In this document: piece after piece, positions 7,462 through 17,058 of the stretch
How positions within the stretch are numbered: position 1 is the stretch's first letter
How the letters are laid out: each line of letters starts with the position of its first letter
Source: Pseudoxanthomonas sp. J31
Lineage (GTDB): Bacteria; Pseudomonadota; Gammaproteobacteria; Xanthomonadales; Xanthomonadaceae
NCBI RefSeq assembly: GCF_000510725.1
Contig: NZ_AZNZ01000001.1
Span: 124,001 to 188,000 of the forward strand
Length of the DNA: 64,000 nt
Direction: 5' to 3'
Notes under the pieces: generated by a model
Seen by the model: the letters and a program-made list of their open reading frames with translations, nothing else
Database searches by the model: none
Told to the model about the DNA's origin: nothing
Position numbers and translations under genes: made by a program

Positions 7462-10050
7462 TTGAGTAGCAAGCTTGCCGGCGCGCGCGCGCCGGGCGTC
7501 CGCATCGGTACCACACTGGCCACGGCGCTGGCCCTGGCCCTGCTGGCTGGCTGCGGCAAGAGCGAGGCCGACGCCGGCGCTCCGGCCGCCACCGCGGCCG
7601 CCGCCGACGGCAGCATCAACCCGGAGAACTGGCCGCAGGTCGAGTGGCCGCTGCAGGCCGACGCGGAGGTCGAGCAGAAGATCGACGCGCTGATGGCCAG
7701 CATGACCGTGGAGGAGAAGGTCGGCCAGATCATCCAGGGCGACATCGCCTCGATCACCCCGGACGACGTGCGCAAGTACCGCCTCGGCTCGATCCTCGCC
7801 GGCGGCAGCTCCGACCCGGGCGGCAAGTACAACGCCAGGCCGGAGGAGTGGCTGAAGCTGGCCGACGCTTTCTGGGAGGCGTCGATGGATACCTCCGGCG
7901 GTGGCAAGGCGATCCCGGTCATCTGGGGCATCGACGCCATGCACGGCCAGAGCAACGTGGTCGGCGCCACCCTGTTCCCGCACAACGTCGGCCTGGGCGC
8001 GACCCGCAACGTCGAGCTGCAGCGCCGGATCGGCGAGATCACCGCGATCGAGACCCGCACCACCGGCATGGAGTGGACCTTCGCCCCGACCGTGGCGGTG
8101 CCGCAGGACGTGCGCTGGGGCCGCGCCTACGAGGGCTACTCGGAGAACCCGGAGCTGGTGGCGCAGTTCGCCCGCGCCATGGTGGAAGGCCTGCAGGGCA
8201 AGGCCGGCGCGCCGGACTTCCTGGACGACCGCCACGTGATGGTCTCGGTCAAGCACTTCCTCGGCGATGGCGGCACCAGCAAGGGCCGCGACCAGGGCGA
8301 CAACCTGGCCAGCGAGGCCGAGCTGCGCGACATCCACGCCGCCGGCTACGTCACCGCGATCAACGCCGGCGCGCAGGCGGTGATGGCCTCGTTCAACAGC
8401 TACCACGGCACCAAGCTGCACGGGCACAAGCCGCTGCTGACCGACGTGCTCAAGGGCCGCTTCAACTTCAACGGCTTCGTGGTCGGCGACTGGAACGGCC
8501 ACGGCCAGGTCAAGGGCTGCAGCAACGACAACTGCCCGGCCACCTTCGCCGCCGGCCTGGACATGGCCATGGCCCCGGACAGCTGGAAGGGCATGTACGA
8601 ATCCACCCTGGCCGCGGTCAAGGACGGCATCCTGCCGATGGAGCGGCTGGACGACGCCGTGCGCCGGATCCTGCGGGTGAAGTTCCTGATGGGCCTGTTC
8701 GACAAGCCCAAGCCCTCGCAGCGCGCGCTGGGCGGCAAGTTCGAGCTGCTGGGCGCGGCCGAGCACCGCGAGGTCGCGCGCCAGGCGGTGCGCGAGTCGC
8801 TGGTGCTGCTGAAGAACCAGGGCGGCCTGCTGCCGCTGTCGCCGAAGCAGCGCATCCTGGTGGCTGGCGACGGCGCCGACAACATGGCCAAGCAGGCCGG
8901 CGGCTGGACCCTCACCTGGCAGGGCTCCGGCACCACCCGCGCCGACTTCCCCAACGCCGACACCATCTGGGACGGCCTGCAGCGCGCGGTCAAGGCCGCC
9001 GGCGGCAGCGCCGAGCTGGCGGTGGACGGCAAGTACAAGGCCAAGCCCGACGTGGCCGTGGTGGTGTTCGGCGAAGAGCCGTACGCCGAGTTCCAGGGCG
9101 ACATCGCCAACCTGCTGTACAAGCCGGGCAACGACGCCGACCTGGAGCTGATCAAGCGCCTGAAGGCCGACGGCATCCCGGTGGTGGCGGTGTTCCTCAC
9201 CGGCCGCCCGCTGTGGATGAACCGCGAGATCAACGCCGCCGACGCCTTCGTGGTCGCCTGGCTGCCGGGTTCGGAAGGCGCGGGCGTGGCCGACGTGCTG
9301 CTGCGCAAGCCCGACGGCAGCGTCAACCACGACTTCAAGGGCAAGCTGAGCTTCTCCTGGCCGGCGCAGGCGGCCGAGGGCAACGTGCGCTCGCCGGACT
9401 ACAAGGCGCTGTTCCCGTTCGGCCACGGCCTGACCTACGCCGACAAGGGCGACCTGGACCCGCTGCCGGAGGACTCCGGCATCGACGGCCTGCACGCCGC
9501 CCCGGGCGTGTACTTCGCCAACGCCATGCTGGCCCCGGGCCTGGCCATGCGCGTGGAGAACGCGCAGAACCACACCGCCCAGATCACCACGGTGCCGGCC
9601 GGCCTGCACGACGACAGCATCCGCGTCACCGCGGTCGACCACGAGCGCCAGGAGGACTCGCGCCGCCTCGCCTGGTCCGGCACGACCCCGGCCACGGTCT
9701 CGGTCTACGCCGAGCCGGCCGTGGACCTGTCGCGCGAGACCAACGGCGACCTGCTGCTGGTGCTGACCCTGCGTCCGGACCAGGTGCCGGCTGCCGGCAA
9801 CGTCGGCCTCAGCGCCGGCCAGGGCCGGCCGGTGGCGTTGCGTGAGGCGCTGGCGAAGCTGCCGGCCGGGCAGTGGACCACGCTGGGCGTGCCGCTGAAG
9901 TGCCTGGCCCACGCCGGCGCCGACGTGTCCGCGCTGGACGTGCTGGCGCGCCTGCACAGTGACGCGGCGACCACGCTGTCGATCTCGCGCGTGGCGATCG
10001 GCGCGGTCAGCGAGGCCGAGCACATCGTCGACTGCCCGCGCGGCGAGTAA
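7462..10050 (+). CDS. Glycoside hydrolase family 3 beta-glucosidase lipoprotein (ExoP type)
   Basis: An 862-residue exported glucosidase. The signal peptide ends in a lipobox (LLAGC, Cys near residue 30), so it should be a lipoprotein. The GH3 N-terminal barrel contains the GIDAMHGQ motif, the KHFLGDGGT substrate-binding motif and the nucleophile Asp in VVGDWNGHGQ (about residue 345). The GH3 C-terminal domain and a beta-sandwich C-terminal domain like that of ExoP follow. Such enzymes remove glucose from beta-1,3/1,4-gluco-oligosaccharides. The start is TTG at 7462, well supported by a GAGGA ribosome site 6 bases upstream. A symporter and LacI regulator follow, and an operator lies upstream, so it is probably sugar-inducible. 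Confidence 0.93.
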   Translation: MSSKLAGARAPGVRIGTTLATALALALLAGCGKSEADAGAPAATAAAADGSINPENWPQVEWPLQADAEVEQKIDALMASMTVEEKVGQIIQGDIASITPDDVRKYRLGSILAGGSSDPGGKYNARPEEWLKLADAFWEASMDTSGGGKAIPVIWGIDAMHGQSNVVGATLFPHNVGLGATRNVELQRRIGEITAIETRTTGMEWTFAPTVAVPQDVRWGRAYEGYSENPELVAQFARAMVEGLQGKAGAPDFLDDRHVMVSVKHFLGDGGTSKGRDQGDNLASEAELRDIHAAGYVTAINAGAQAVMASFNSYHGTKLHGHKPLLTDVLKGRFNFNGFVVGDWNGHGQVKGCSNDNCPATFAAGLDMAMAPDSWKGMYESTLAAVKDGILPMERLDDAVRRILRVKFLMGLFDKPKPSQRALGGKFELLGAAEHREVARQAVRESLVLLKNQGGLLPLSPKQRILVAGDGADNMAKQAGGWTLTWQGSGTTRADFPNADTIWDGLQRAVKAAGGSAELAVDGKYKAKPDVAVVVFGEEPYAEFQGDIANLLYKPGNDADLELIKRLKADGIPVVAVFLTGRPLWMNREINAADAFVVAWLPGSEGAGVADVLLRKPDGSVNHDFKGKLSFSWPAQAAEGNVRSPDYKALFPFGHGLTYADKGDLDPLPEDSGIDGLHAAPGVYFANAMLAPGLAMRVENAQNHTAQITTVPAGLHDDSIRVTAVDHERQEDSRRLAWSGTTPATVSVYAEPAVDLSRETNGDLLLVLTLRPDQVPAAGNVGLSAGQGRPVALREALAKLPAGQWTTLGVPLKCLAHAGADVSALDVLARLHSDAATTLSISRVAIGAVSEAEHIVDCPRGE

Positions 10051-10060
10051 GGCGACACCC

Positions 10061-10085
10061 GGGGCCGGTGCCTGGCACCGGCCCC
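10061..10085 (+). terminator. GC-rich palindrome after the GH3 gene
   Basis: GGGGCCGGTGCC (10061-10072) and GGCACCGGCCCC (10074-10085) form a near-continuous palindrome 11 bases after the GH3 stop. A strong hairpin is expected. It lacks a T-run. It may separate GH3 from symporter transcription. Confidence 0.55.
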
Positions 10086-10240
10086 GCACGCGGCCACCGG
10101 CGGGCAGCCGGGGCCGATGTTTCGCGCAAAACTTTGCTGCAACGCAGTGGCCGCGGCGCCCTGCGCATGGCCTGGCCCAAGCAACCATGCGCCCCGCCGC
10201 GGCGGCCGCGGGCAGCCGCCAGGCCCGCACGGGGGCGCGT

Positions 10241-10269
10241 TTGACAGCGCTGCCGCGGCCACCGATAAG
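10241..10269 (+). promoter_or_regulatory. Sigma-70-type promoter of the symporter-lacI operon
   Basis: TTGACA (10241-10246) is a perfect -35 hexamer, followed after 17 bases by GATAAG (10264-10269), which matches four of six -10 positions. One operator covers the -35 box and a second overlaps the end of the -10 box. This is a typical repressible layout. Confidence 0.6.
10242..10255 (+). promoter_or_regulatory. LacI-type operator 1 of the symporter gene
   Basis: TGACAGCGCTGCCG keeps the left arm and centre of the palindrome TGACAGCGCTGTCA and differs at two right-arm positions. It overlaps the -35 box, where a bound repressor would block RNA polymerase. Confidence 0.6.
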
Positions 10270-10281
10270 ACAGCGCTGTCA
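10268..10281 (+). promoter_or_regulatory. LacI-type operator 2 of the symporter gene
   Basis: AGACAGCGCTGTCA holds a perfect 12-bp palindrome, GACAGCGCTGTC, with the central CG pair usual for LacI-family sites. It is centred 26 bp from operator 1, on nearly the same face of the helix. Confidence 0.7.
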
Positions 10282-10433
10282 GGCGTCGAGGGGAGGGCCG
10301 GTCCGCGCACCAGGGCGTACGCGGCCCGGAGGATGCCGGCGATCCGCCGGTGGCCCCGGTTCCACCTTCCGCGCCGGAGCTGCGCAATACGGCGGCCAGC
10401 CGCCGCCAGCCCAATGGATCTGGAGGAACCGGA

Positions 10434-11999
10434 GTGGAACTCGCGACGCTGGACATCGCCATCGTGCTCGCCTACCTGGCCGGCATCTTCATCCTCGCGC
10501 AGCTGGTTTCGCGCGAGAAAGCCGGCCACCAGAAGTCGGCCTCCGACTACTTCCTGGCCAGCAAGTCCCTGCCATGGTGGGCCATCGGCGCTTCGCTGAT
10601 CGCGGCCAACATCTCCGCCGAACAGATCATCGGCATGTCCGGCTCCGGCTACGCGCTGGGCCTGGCGATCGCCTCCTACGAATGGATGGCCGCCGCCACG
10701 CTGCTGGTCGTCGGCAAGTTCTTCCTGCCGGTGTTCCTGCGCAACAGGATCTACACCATGCCGCAGTTCCTCGAGGAACGGTACGGCACCCGCATCCGCA
10801 CGCTCATGGCCGTGTTCTGGCTGGGCCTGTACGTGTTCGTGAACATCACCTCGATCCTGTGGCTGGGCGCGATCGCGGTGAACCAGGTCACCGGCATCGA
10901 CCAGATGACCGCGGTGGTGCTGATCGGCGTGTTCGCGCTGGTGTACCAGCTGTACGGCGGGCTGAAGGCGGTGGCGCTGACCGACATCGTGCAGGTCACC
11001 CTGCTGGTGCTCGGCGGCCTGATGGTGACCGGCCTGACCCTGTCGCAGATCGGCGGCGGCGAGGGCATCCTCGCCGGCTTCCAGCGCCTGTGGGACGCGC
11101 ACCCGGGCCACTTCGAGATGATCCTCGGTCCGGACAACCCGTTCTACAAGGACCTGCCCGGCATCAGCGTGCTGGTCGGCGGCATGTGGATCATGAACGT
11201 CAGCTACTGGGGCTTCAACCAGTACATCATCCAGCGCGCGCTGGCGGCCAAGGACCTGAAGGAAGCGCAGAAGGGCGTGCTGTTCGCCGCGTTCCTGAAG
11301 CTGCTGATGCCGGTGATCGTGGTGCTGCCGGGCATCGCCGCGGTGGTGCTGGCGCCGTCCCTGGACCGGCCCGACCAGGCCTATCCGACGATGATGCGAC
11401 TGCTGCCCAGCGGCATCCTCGGCCTGGTGTTCGCCGCGCTGGTGGCGGCGATCGTGGCCTCGCTGGCGTCGAAGATCAATTCGGTGGCGACCATCTTCAC
11501 CCTGGACTTCTACGCCAAGATGCGCCCGGACGCCGGCCAGCCGAAGCTGGTGCGGGTGGGGCGCATCGCCGCCGCGCTTTCGGTGCTCATCGGCATCCTC
11601 ACCGCCAAGCCGCTGCTGGGCAGCTTCGACCAGGCCTTCCAGTACATCCAGGAATACACCGGCTTCTTCACCCCGGGCATCGTGGTGATCTTCGTGCTGG
11701 GCCTGTTCTGGAAGCGCGCCAACCAGGCCGGCGCGCTGGCCGCGGCGATCGGCTCGTTCGTGCTGTCGATCGTGCTCAAGCTGGCCTGGCCGGGGCTGCC
11801 GTTCATCGACCGCGTCGGCCTGGTGTTCCTGCTGGCGCTGGCGCTGGCGGTGGGCGTATCGCTTGCCACCGCGGCGCAGCGCGAGGGCAGCGACCTGATC
11901 CGCACCGACGACGTGGACTATTCGACCACCGCCGGGTTCAACATCGGCGCCCTCGGCGTGGTCGCCATCCTGGTGGCGCTGTACGCGACCTTCTGGTGA
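10434..11999 (+). CDS. Sodium/solute symporter (SSS family), probable sugar transporter
   Basis: A 521-residue inner-membrane transporter with about 13-14 hydrophobic helices, the usual size and layout of SSS/SGLT proteins. Family features include SDYFLASKSLPWWAIGASL after helix 1, FLPVFLRNRIYTMPQFLEERYG between helices 2 and 3, and the WGFNQYIIQRALAAKD motif near residue 262. It should move a sugar with sodium into the cytoplasm. The start is GTG at 10434 with GGAGGAA a few bases upstream; longer in-frame starts add a non-hydrophobic tail. Downstream, the lacI gene overlaps its stop codon. With the upstream GH3 enzyme, glucose or a beta-linked disaccharide is a likely substrate, by inference. 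Confidence 0.9.
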   Translation: MELATLDIAIVLAYLAGIFILAQLVSREKAGHQKSASDYFLASKSLPWWAIGASLIAANISAEQIIGMSGSGYALGLAIASYEWMAAATLLVVGKFFLPVFLRNRIYTMPQFLEERYGTRIRTLMAVFWLGLYVFVNITSILWLGAIAVNQVTGIDQMTAVVLIGVFALVYQLYGGLKAVALTDIVQVTLLVLGGLMVTGLTLSQIGGGEGILAGFQRLWDAHPGHFEMILGPDNPFYKDLPGISVLVGGMWIMNVSYWGFNQYIIQRALAAKDLKEAQKGVLFAAFLKLLMPVIVVLPGIAAVVLAPSLDRPDQAYPTMMRLLPSGILGLVFAALVAAIVASLASKINSVATIFTLDFYAKMRPDAGQPKLVRVGRIAAALSVLIGILTAKPLLGSFDQAFQYIQEYTGFFTPGIVVIFVLGLFWKRANQAGALAAAIGSFVLSIVLKLAWPGLPFIDRVGLVFLLALALAVGVSLATAAQREGSDLIRTDDVDYSTTAGFNIGALGVVAILVALYATFW

Positions 12000-13063
12000 A
12001 CGCGGGAGCGCACGACGGACGGCAGCAGGACCCGCGCCCGGGACCGGTCCCGGCGCGGGCCCGGATCGAGGACGTGGCCGCCGCGGCCGGCGTCTCGATG
12101 AAGACCGTCTCGCGCGTGCTCAACAACGAGCCGGGCGTGCGCGAGGCCACCCGGCTGCGCGTGCGCGAGGCGGTGGCGGCGCTCAACTACCGACCGGACC
12201 CGTCCGCGCGCAGCCTGGCCGGCAACCGCTCCTACCTGGTGGCGCTGCTTTACGACAATCCCTCGCCGAACTACCTGATGGAGGTGGTCACCGGCGTGGT
12301 CGATGCCTGCGAGGCGCACCACTACGGCATGGTCATGCAGCCGGTGGCGCACCGGGCGCCGGGCTGCGTGGAGGCGGTGGACGCGCTGCTGTCCGGCGCG
12401 CGCCTGGACGGGCTGATCCTGACCCCGCCACTGACCGACAGCGACGCCCTGCTGGACCGCCTGGACCAGCGCGGCATCCCGTTCGCCTGCATTTCCCCGT
12501 ACAAGCGCGAGGGCCGCATCGGCGTGACCCTGGACGAGCACGACGCGGTGTGCGAGCTGGTGGCGCACCTGGTGGCGCTGGGCCACCGCCGCATCGGCCA
12601 CGTGCGCGGGCATCCGGACCACGGCGCCAGCGAGTGGCGCCTGGCCGGCTACCGCACCGCGCTGCGCCGCGCCGGCCTGCGCTACGACCCGGAACTGGTG
12701 GTGCCGGGCGAGTTCTCGTTCGATTCCGGGCTGGAATCGGGACGCCGCCTGCTGTCGCTGCAGCCGCGGCCCACCGCGATCTTCGCCGCCAACGACGACA
12801 TGGCCGCCGGCGTGATGCGCGCGGCCAGCGAGATGGGCCTGCGGGTGCCGGCCGAAGTCTCGGTCTGCGGCTTCGACAACACGCCCATCGCCAAGCACAT
12901 CTTCCCGCAGCTGACCACGGTGCAGCAGCCGACCCGGGACATGGCCCAGGTGGCGACCATGCAGCTGCTGGCGGCGATCCGCGACCGCGGCGCCGGCAGC
13001 ATGGTGCACATGCCCTACGCGCTGCAGCTGCGCGATTCCACCGGGCCGGCCCCGCCCGACTGA
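11996..13063 (+). CDS. LacI family transcriptional regulator of the beta-glucoside locus
   Basis: A 355-residue repressor. After a short basic tail comes the LacI helix-turn-helix (about residues 20-67: ARIEDVAAAAGVSMKTVSRVLNN, then the hinge YRPDPSARSLAGNRS). The periplasmic-binding-protein-like sugar domain follows. It keeps the family's dimer and effector landmarks such as AIFAANDDMAAGVM and VCGFDNTPIA. The start is GTG at 11996, whose GTGA overlaps the symporter stop, so the genes are translationally coupled. It probably binds the TGACAGCGCTGTCA-like sites before GH3, its own operon and the distant TonB receptor, and releases them when a sugar binds. The ligand is inferred to be a beta-glucan breakdown product. 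Confidence 0.92.
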   Translation: MNAGAHDGRQQDPRPGPVPARARIEDVAAAAGVSMKTVSRVLNNEPGVREATRLRVREAVAALNYRPDPSARSLAGNRSYLVALLYDNPSPNYLMEVVTGVVDACEAHHYGMVMQPVAHRAPGCVEAVDALLSGARLDGLILTPPLTDSDALLDRLDQRGIPFACISPYKREGRIGVTLDEHDAVCELVAHLVALGHRRIGHVRGHPDHGASEWRLAGYRTALRRAGLRYDPELVVPGEFSFDSGLESGRRLLSLQPRPTAIFAANDDMAAGVMRAASEMGLRVPAEVSVCGFDNTPIAKHIFPQLTTVQQPTRDMAQVATMQLLAAIRDRGAGSMVHMPYALQLRDSTGPAPPD

Positions 13064-13079
13064 GGCCGGTCCGCCGCGC

Positions 13080-16000
13080 TCAGGCGGCCTCGCGCACCAC
13101 GATCCGCAGCGGATCGTCCCACTGCCGCAGCAGCTCGGCTTCGCGGGCCTTGGCCGCGTGCAGGTGCGCTTCCTTGACGTGGCCGTAGCCGCGGATCTGG
13201 TCCGGAATGGAGGCGATCTGCGCGGCCAGGCCGACGTTGCCGGCGTCCAGCTTCGGCAGCAGGCGCTCGATGGTGGCGAAGTAGTCCTCCACCAGCTGCC
13301 GCTCCTTGCGCCGCTCGGCGGTGCGGCCGAACGGATCGAACGCGGTGCCGCGCAGGAACTTCAGCTTCGCCAGCCAGCGGAACGCGGTGAACACCCACGG
13401 CCCGTACTCGCGCTTGACCAGGCGGCCGTGCTCGTCCTTCTTCGCCAGCAGCGGCGGGGCGAGGTGGAAATGCAGGCGGTAGTCGCCCTCGAACTGCTGC
13501 TGCAGGCGGCGCTGGAAGTGGCCGCCGGTGTACAGGCGCGCGACCTCGTACTCGTCCTTGTAGGCCATCAGCTTGAACGCGTAGCGCGCCACCGCCTCGG
13601 TCAGCGCGGTGGAGCCGGGCACGCGTTCCTGCTCGACCGCGCGCACCTTCTCCACCAGCGCGGTGTAGCGCGCGGCATAGGCGCGGTCCTGGTAGGCGGT
13701 GAGGAACACGCGGCGGCGCTCGACCAGTTCCTCCAGGCTGCGCGACAGGCGCAGGTCGTCCAGGGGCAGCGGCGCGACGTTGCCGGAGGCCGCATCCAGC
13801 GGCCAAGCCTGGCCGCTGCCGGCGGCATCGGCCGCCGAGGCCGGCAGGCCGCGCCATTCGCGCCCGCCGCTGGCCGGGCGCGGCGCGCTGGTGCTGCCCC
13901 ATTCGCTGCCTTCCCAGTCGCCCGGCGGCAGCACCTGCAGGTCGTCGGCGATGCCCTCGCTGGCGGTCACCGGGTTGGACACCAGGCCGGCGGCGCGCGC
14001 CACCGCATCCGGGTCGACCGCGGCCAGGCGGCCCCAGGCGAAGGCCTGCTTGTTCATCTCCACCGCCGCGCCGTTGAGCTCGATCGCGCGCATCAGCGCA
14101 CCCTCGGACAGCGGCACCAGGCCCAGCTGCCAGGCATGGCCGAGCATGAACAGGTTGGTGGCGATGGCGTCGCCCAGCAGCGCGGTGGCCAGCTGGGTGG
14201 CGTCGAGCAGGCGCGGCTCGCGCCCGCCCAGGGCCAGCCTCACTCCGGCGATGATCTCGGCCGCGGGGAAGTGCAGGTCAGGCTGGGTGGTGAAGCTGCC
14301 GGGCATGGCCTCGTAGGTGTTGAGCACCACTTCCGAGCGCTCGGCGCGGACCTTGGACAGCGCCCAGTAGTCGTTGACCACGACCATGTCGCAGCCCAGC
14401 ACCAGGTCGGCCTCGCCGGCGGCGATGCGCACGGCATGGATGTCGGCCGGCCGGCGCGCCAGGCGCACGTGGGTGGTGACCGCGCCGCCCTTCTGCGCCA
14501 GGCCGGTCTGGTCGAGCACGGTCGCGCCCTTGCCTTCCAGGTGGCCGGCCATGCCCAGCAGCGCGCCGATGGTCACCACGCCGGTGCCGCCGACGCCGGT
14601 GATCAGGATGTTCCAGGGCCGCTCCAGGTCGGTACGCGGCTGCGGCGCGGGCAGGTTGTCGAGCAGGGCCGCGGCCTCCGCGCGCGGGCCCTTGCGCGGG
14701 CGGCCGCCATGCACGGTGACGAAGCTGGGGCAGAAGCCCTCGACGCAGCTGTAGTCCTTGTTGCAGTTGGACTGGTCGATCTGGCGCTTGCGCCCGAACT
14801 CGGTCTCCTGCGGCAGCACCGACACGCAGAAGCTCTTCTGCCCGCAGTCGCCGCAGCCCTCGCACACCAGGGTGTTGACCATCACCCGCTTCGGCGGGTC
14901 CTCGAGCTTGCCGCGCTTGCGCCGGCGGCGCTTCTCGGTGGCGCAGGTCTGGTCGTAGATCAAGATCGACACGCCCTTGACCTGGCGCAGGCGCCGCTGC
15001 ACTTCGTCCAGTTCCTTGCGGTCGTGGAACTCCACGCCCGGCGGGAACAGTTCGCGCCTGTGCCAGCGCGAGATGTCGTCGCTGACCACCACGATGGTGT
15101 CGATGCCCTCGGCGCGCATCTGCCAGGCGATGTCCGGCACCGTCAGGGTGCCGTCCACCGGCTGGCCGCCGGTCATGGCCACCGCGTCGTTGTAGAGGAT
15201 CTTGTAGGTGATGTTCACCTTCGCGGCGACGGCCTGGCGGATCGCCAGCGAGCCGCTGTGGAAGTAGGTACCGTCGCCGAGGTTCTGGAACACGTGCTCG
15301 GTCTCGGTGAACGGCGCCTGGCCCGCCCAGGTGACGCCTTCGCCACCCATGTGGGTGAAGGTGTCGGTGGAGCGGTCCATCCAGGTGACCATGTAATGGC
15401 AGCCGATGCCCGCCAGCGCGCGCGAGCCTTCCGGCACGCGTGTGCTGGTGTTGTGCGGGCAGCCGGAACAGTAGTGCGGCACGCGCGGGAACTGCGCGCG
15501 CGGCAGCGCCATCTCCGCCTCCTTCTCCTCCATCCAGCGCAGGCGCTGCTCGATGGATTCGGTCGTGAAAAAGCGCTGGATGCGGCGGCCGATCACCCCG
15601 GCGATGGTGGCCGGGGTCAGCTCGCCGGTGGACGGCAGGATCCACTCCCCGGCCTCGTCGTACTTGCCGACGATGCTCGGGCGCCGGCCCCAGGCCTCCG
15701 GCCAGTTGTAGAACTGCTCCTTCATCTGCCGCTCGATGAAGGCCCGCTTTTCCTCCACCACGACGATGTCCTCCAGCCCGCGGGCGAAGGCGGCGATGCC
15801 CTGCGGCTCCAGCGGCCAGGTCATGCCGACCTTGTACACGCGGATGCCGATGTCGCGGCAGGCTTCCTCGTCCAGGCCCAGGTATTCCAGCGCCTGCAGC
15901 ACGTCCAGGTAGCTCTTGCCGGTGGTGACGATGCCCAGCCGCGCGCGCGGCGAGTCCAGCACGATGCGGTCGACCCGGTTGGCGCGGGCGAAGGCCTGCG

Positions 16001-16826
16001 CCGCGCGCACCGCGTAGCGGTGCAGGCGCATCTCCTGGTCCAGCGGCGGATCGGGCCAGCGGATGTTGAGTCCGCCCGGCGGCAGCTCGAAATCCTCCGG
16101 CAGCACGATCCGGCGCGCGAACGGGTCCACGTCCACCGAGGCGGAGGATTCCACCGTCTCGGCGATGGTCTTGAAGCCGATCCAGCGCCCCGTGTAGCGG
16201 CTCATCGCCCAGCCGACCAGGCCCAGGTCGAGGATGTCCTGCACCCCGGCCGGGTTGAGCACCGGCATCATCGCGCTGACGAACTCGTCCTCGCTGCCGT
16301 GCGGCAGGGTCGAGCTGCGGCAGGCATGGTCGTCGGCGGCCAGCGCCAGCACGCCGCCATGCCTGGAGGTGCCGGCGGCGTTGCCGTGCTTGAACACGTC
16401 GCCGCAGCGGTCCACGCCCGGGCCCTTGCCGTACCACATGGCGTACACGCCATCGACCTTCGCCCCGGGGAACAGGTTGGTCTGCTGCGTGCCCCAGACC
16501 ATGGTCGCGCCCAGGTCCTCGTTGAGGCCCGGCTGGAAGCGCACCTTGGCCGCTTCCAGGTGCTTGCGCGCGCGCCACAGTTCCAGGTCGAAGCCGCCCA
16601 GCGGGCTGCCGCGGTAGCCGCTGATGAAGCCGGCGGTGTCGAGCCCGGCCGCCGCGTCGCGCAGCTGCTGCATCAGCGGCAGGCGTACCAGCGCCTGCAC
16701 GCCGCTGAGGTAGACGCGGCCGTCGCGGCGCGTGTAGCGGTGTTCCAGGGTGTAGTCGGCGTCGAAGGTGGCGAGCCCGGGCTGGTCGGCGGACGCGGGC
16801 GAAGTCAGTTCGGCGGTGCTGGTCAT
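13080..16826 (-). CDS. Indolepyruvate ferredoxin oxidoreductase family protein, single-chain
   Basis: A 1248-residue cytoplasmic 2-oxoacid oxidoreductase with its subunits fused. The N-terminal pyrimidine-binding region (FISGYRGSPLGGFD) is followed by a TPP-binding domain with GDGTYFHSG and the NDAVAMTGGQ metal/TPP motif. Then come cysteine clusters (CEGCGDCGQKSFC and CNKDYSCVEGFC) that probably hold iron-sulfur centres, and a gamma domain starting GVGGTGVVTIGALLG. The family converts indolepyruvate or other aryl/branched 2-oxoacids to acyl-CoA and passes electrons to ferredoxin, in amino-acid catabolism. I chose ATG 16826; the open frame runs further to 17159 but that part looks non-coding. 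It is convergent with the lacI gene (16-base gap). Confidence 0.9.
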   Translation of the reverse strand: MTSTAELTSPASADQPGLATFDADYTLEHRYTRRDGRVYLSGVQALVRLPLMQQLRDAAAGLDTAGFISGYRGSPLGGFDLELWRARKHLEAAKVRFQPGLNEDLGATMVWGTQQTNLFPGAKVDGVYAMWYGKGPGVDRCGDVFKHGNAAGTSRHGGVLALAADDHACRSSTLPHGSEDEFVSAMMPVLNPAGVQDILDLGLVGWAMSRYTGRWIGFKTIAETVESSASVDVDPFARRIVLPEDFELPPGGLNIRWPDPPLDQEMRLHRYAVRAAQAFARANRVDRIVLDSPRARLGIVTTGKSYLDVLQALEYLGLDEEACRDIGIRVYKVGMTWPLEPQGIAAFARGLEDIVVVEEKRAFIERQMKEQFYNWPEAWGRRPSIVGKYDEAGEWILPSTGELTPATIAGVIGRRIQRFFTTESIEQRLRWMEEKEAEMALPRAQFPRVPHYCSGCPHNTSTRVPEGSRALAGIGCHYMVTWMDRSTDTFTHMGGEGVTWAGQAPFTETEHVFQNLGDGTYFHSGSLAIRQAVAAKVNITYKILYNDAVAMTGGQPVDGTLTVPDIAWQMRAEGIDTIVVVSDDISRWHRRELFPPGVEFHDRKELDEVQRRLRQVKGVSILIYDQTCATEKRRRRKRGKLEDPPKRVMVNTLVCEGCGDCGQKSFCVSVLPQETEFGRKRQIDQSNCNKDYSCVEGFCPSFVTVHGGRPRKGPRAEAAALLDNLPAPQPRTDLERPWNILITGVGGTGVVTIGALLGMAGHLEGKGATVLDQTGLAQKGGAVTTHVRLARRPADIHAVRIAAGEADLVLGCDMVVVNDYWALSKVRAERSEVVLNTYEAMPGSFTTQPDLHFPAAEIIAGVRLALGGREPRLLDATQLATALLGDAIATNLFMLGHAWQLGLVPLSEGALMRAIELNGAAVEMNKQAFAWGRLAAVDPDAVARAAGLVSNPVTASEGIADDLQVLPPGDWEGSEWGSTSAPRPASGGREWRGLPASAADAAGSGQAWPLDAASGNVAPLPLDDLRLSRSLEELVERRRVFLTAYQDRAYAARYTALVEKVRAVEQERVPGSTALTEAVARYAFKLMAYKDEYEVARLYTGGHFQRRLQQQFEGDYRLHFHLAPPLLAKKDEHGRLVKREYGPWVFTAFRWLAKLKFLRGTAFDPFGRTAERRKERQLVEDYFATIERLLPKLDAGNVGLAAQIASIPDQIRGYGHVKEAHLHAAKAREAELLRQWDDPLRIVVREAA

Positions 16827-17058
16827 GACAGGCCTGGAGCGTGGGCTGGGCCGGGCGCCCGGCTGTAGCGCAACATCATAAACAAGCGCGCATGGACGGG
16901 CATGACACACTGCGGCGCGAACCCGTGCCGCGGCGGCCACGAAGTGGGACAATAGGCGCCCCCCACATCCCGCTTTCCCCGATGAACCGCATGCATGCGC
17001 AAGCCGGAACCGATCCGGATTGCCAACCTGCCGATGCCGGGAGCCGCTGAGGCACGCC
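16827..17058. promoter_or_regulatory. Divergent promoter region, oxidoreductase / AEC transporter
   Basis: The 232 bases between the divergent genes contain no supported gene. A GACAAT near 16946 resembles a -10 box for the AEC gene. No convincing operator was seen. Confidence 0.35.

Larger units (their letters stand above)
10051..10433 (+). promoter_or_regulatory. Leader region of the symporter-lacI pair
   Basis: This 383-base stretch has no believable gene. It contains the GH3 stem-loop (10061-10085), a small palindrome GCAAAACTTTGC (10126-10137), and the promoter with its two LacI-type operators (10241-10281). The remaining 150 bases before the symporter start form a long GC-rich leader. 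Confidence 0.6.

Noticed and set aside
7066-10230. A 1054-codon frame opposite the GH3 gene
   Set aside because: The opposite strand carries a complete GH3 enzyme with a ribosome site and lipobox; the antisense product is low-complexity.
13158-16868. A 1236-codon open frame on the plus strand opposite the indolepyruvate oxidoreductase gene
   Set aside because: The translated sequence is rich in Arg, Ala, Gly and His with no domain, while the minus strand encodes a clear 2-oxoacid oxidoreductase. Very high GC creates long antisense frames.
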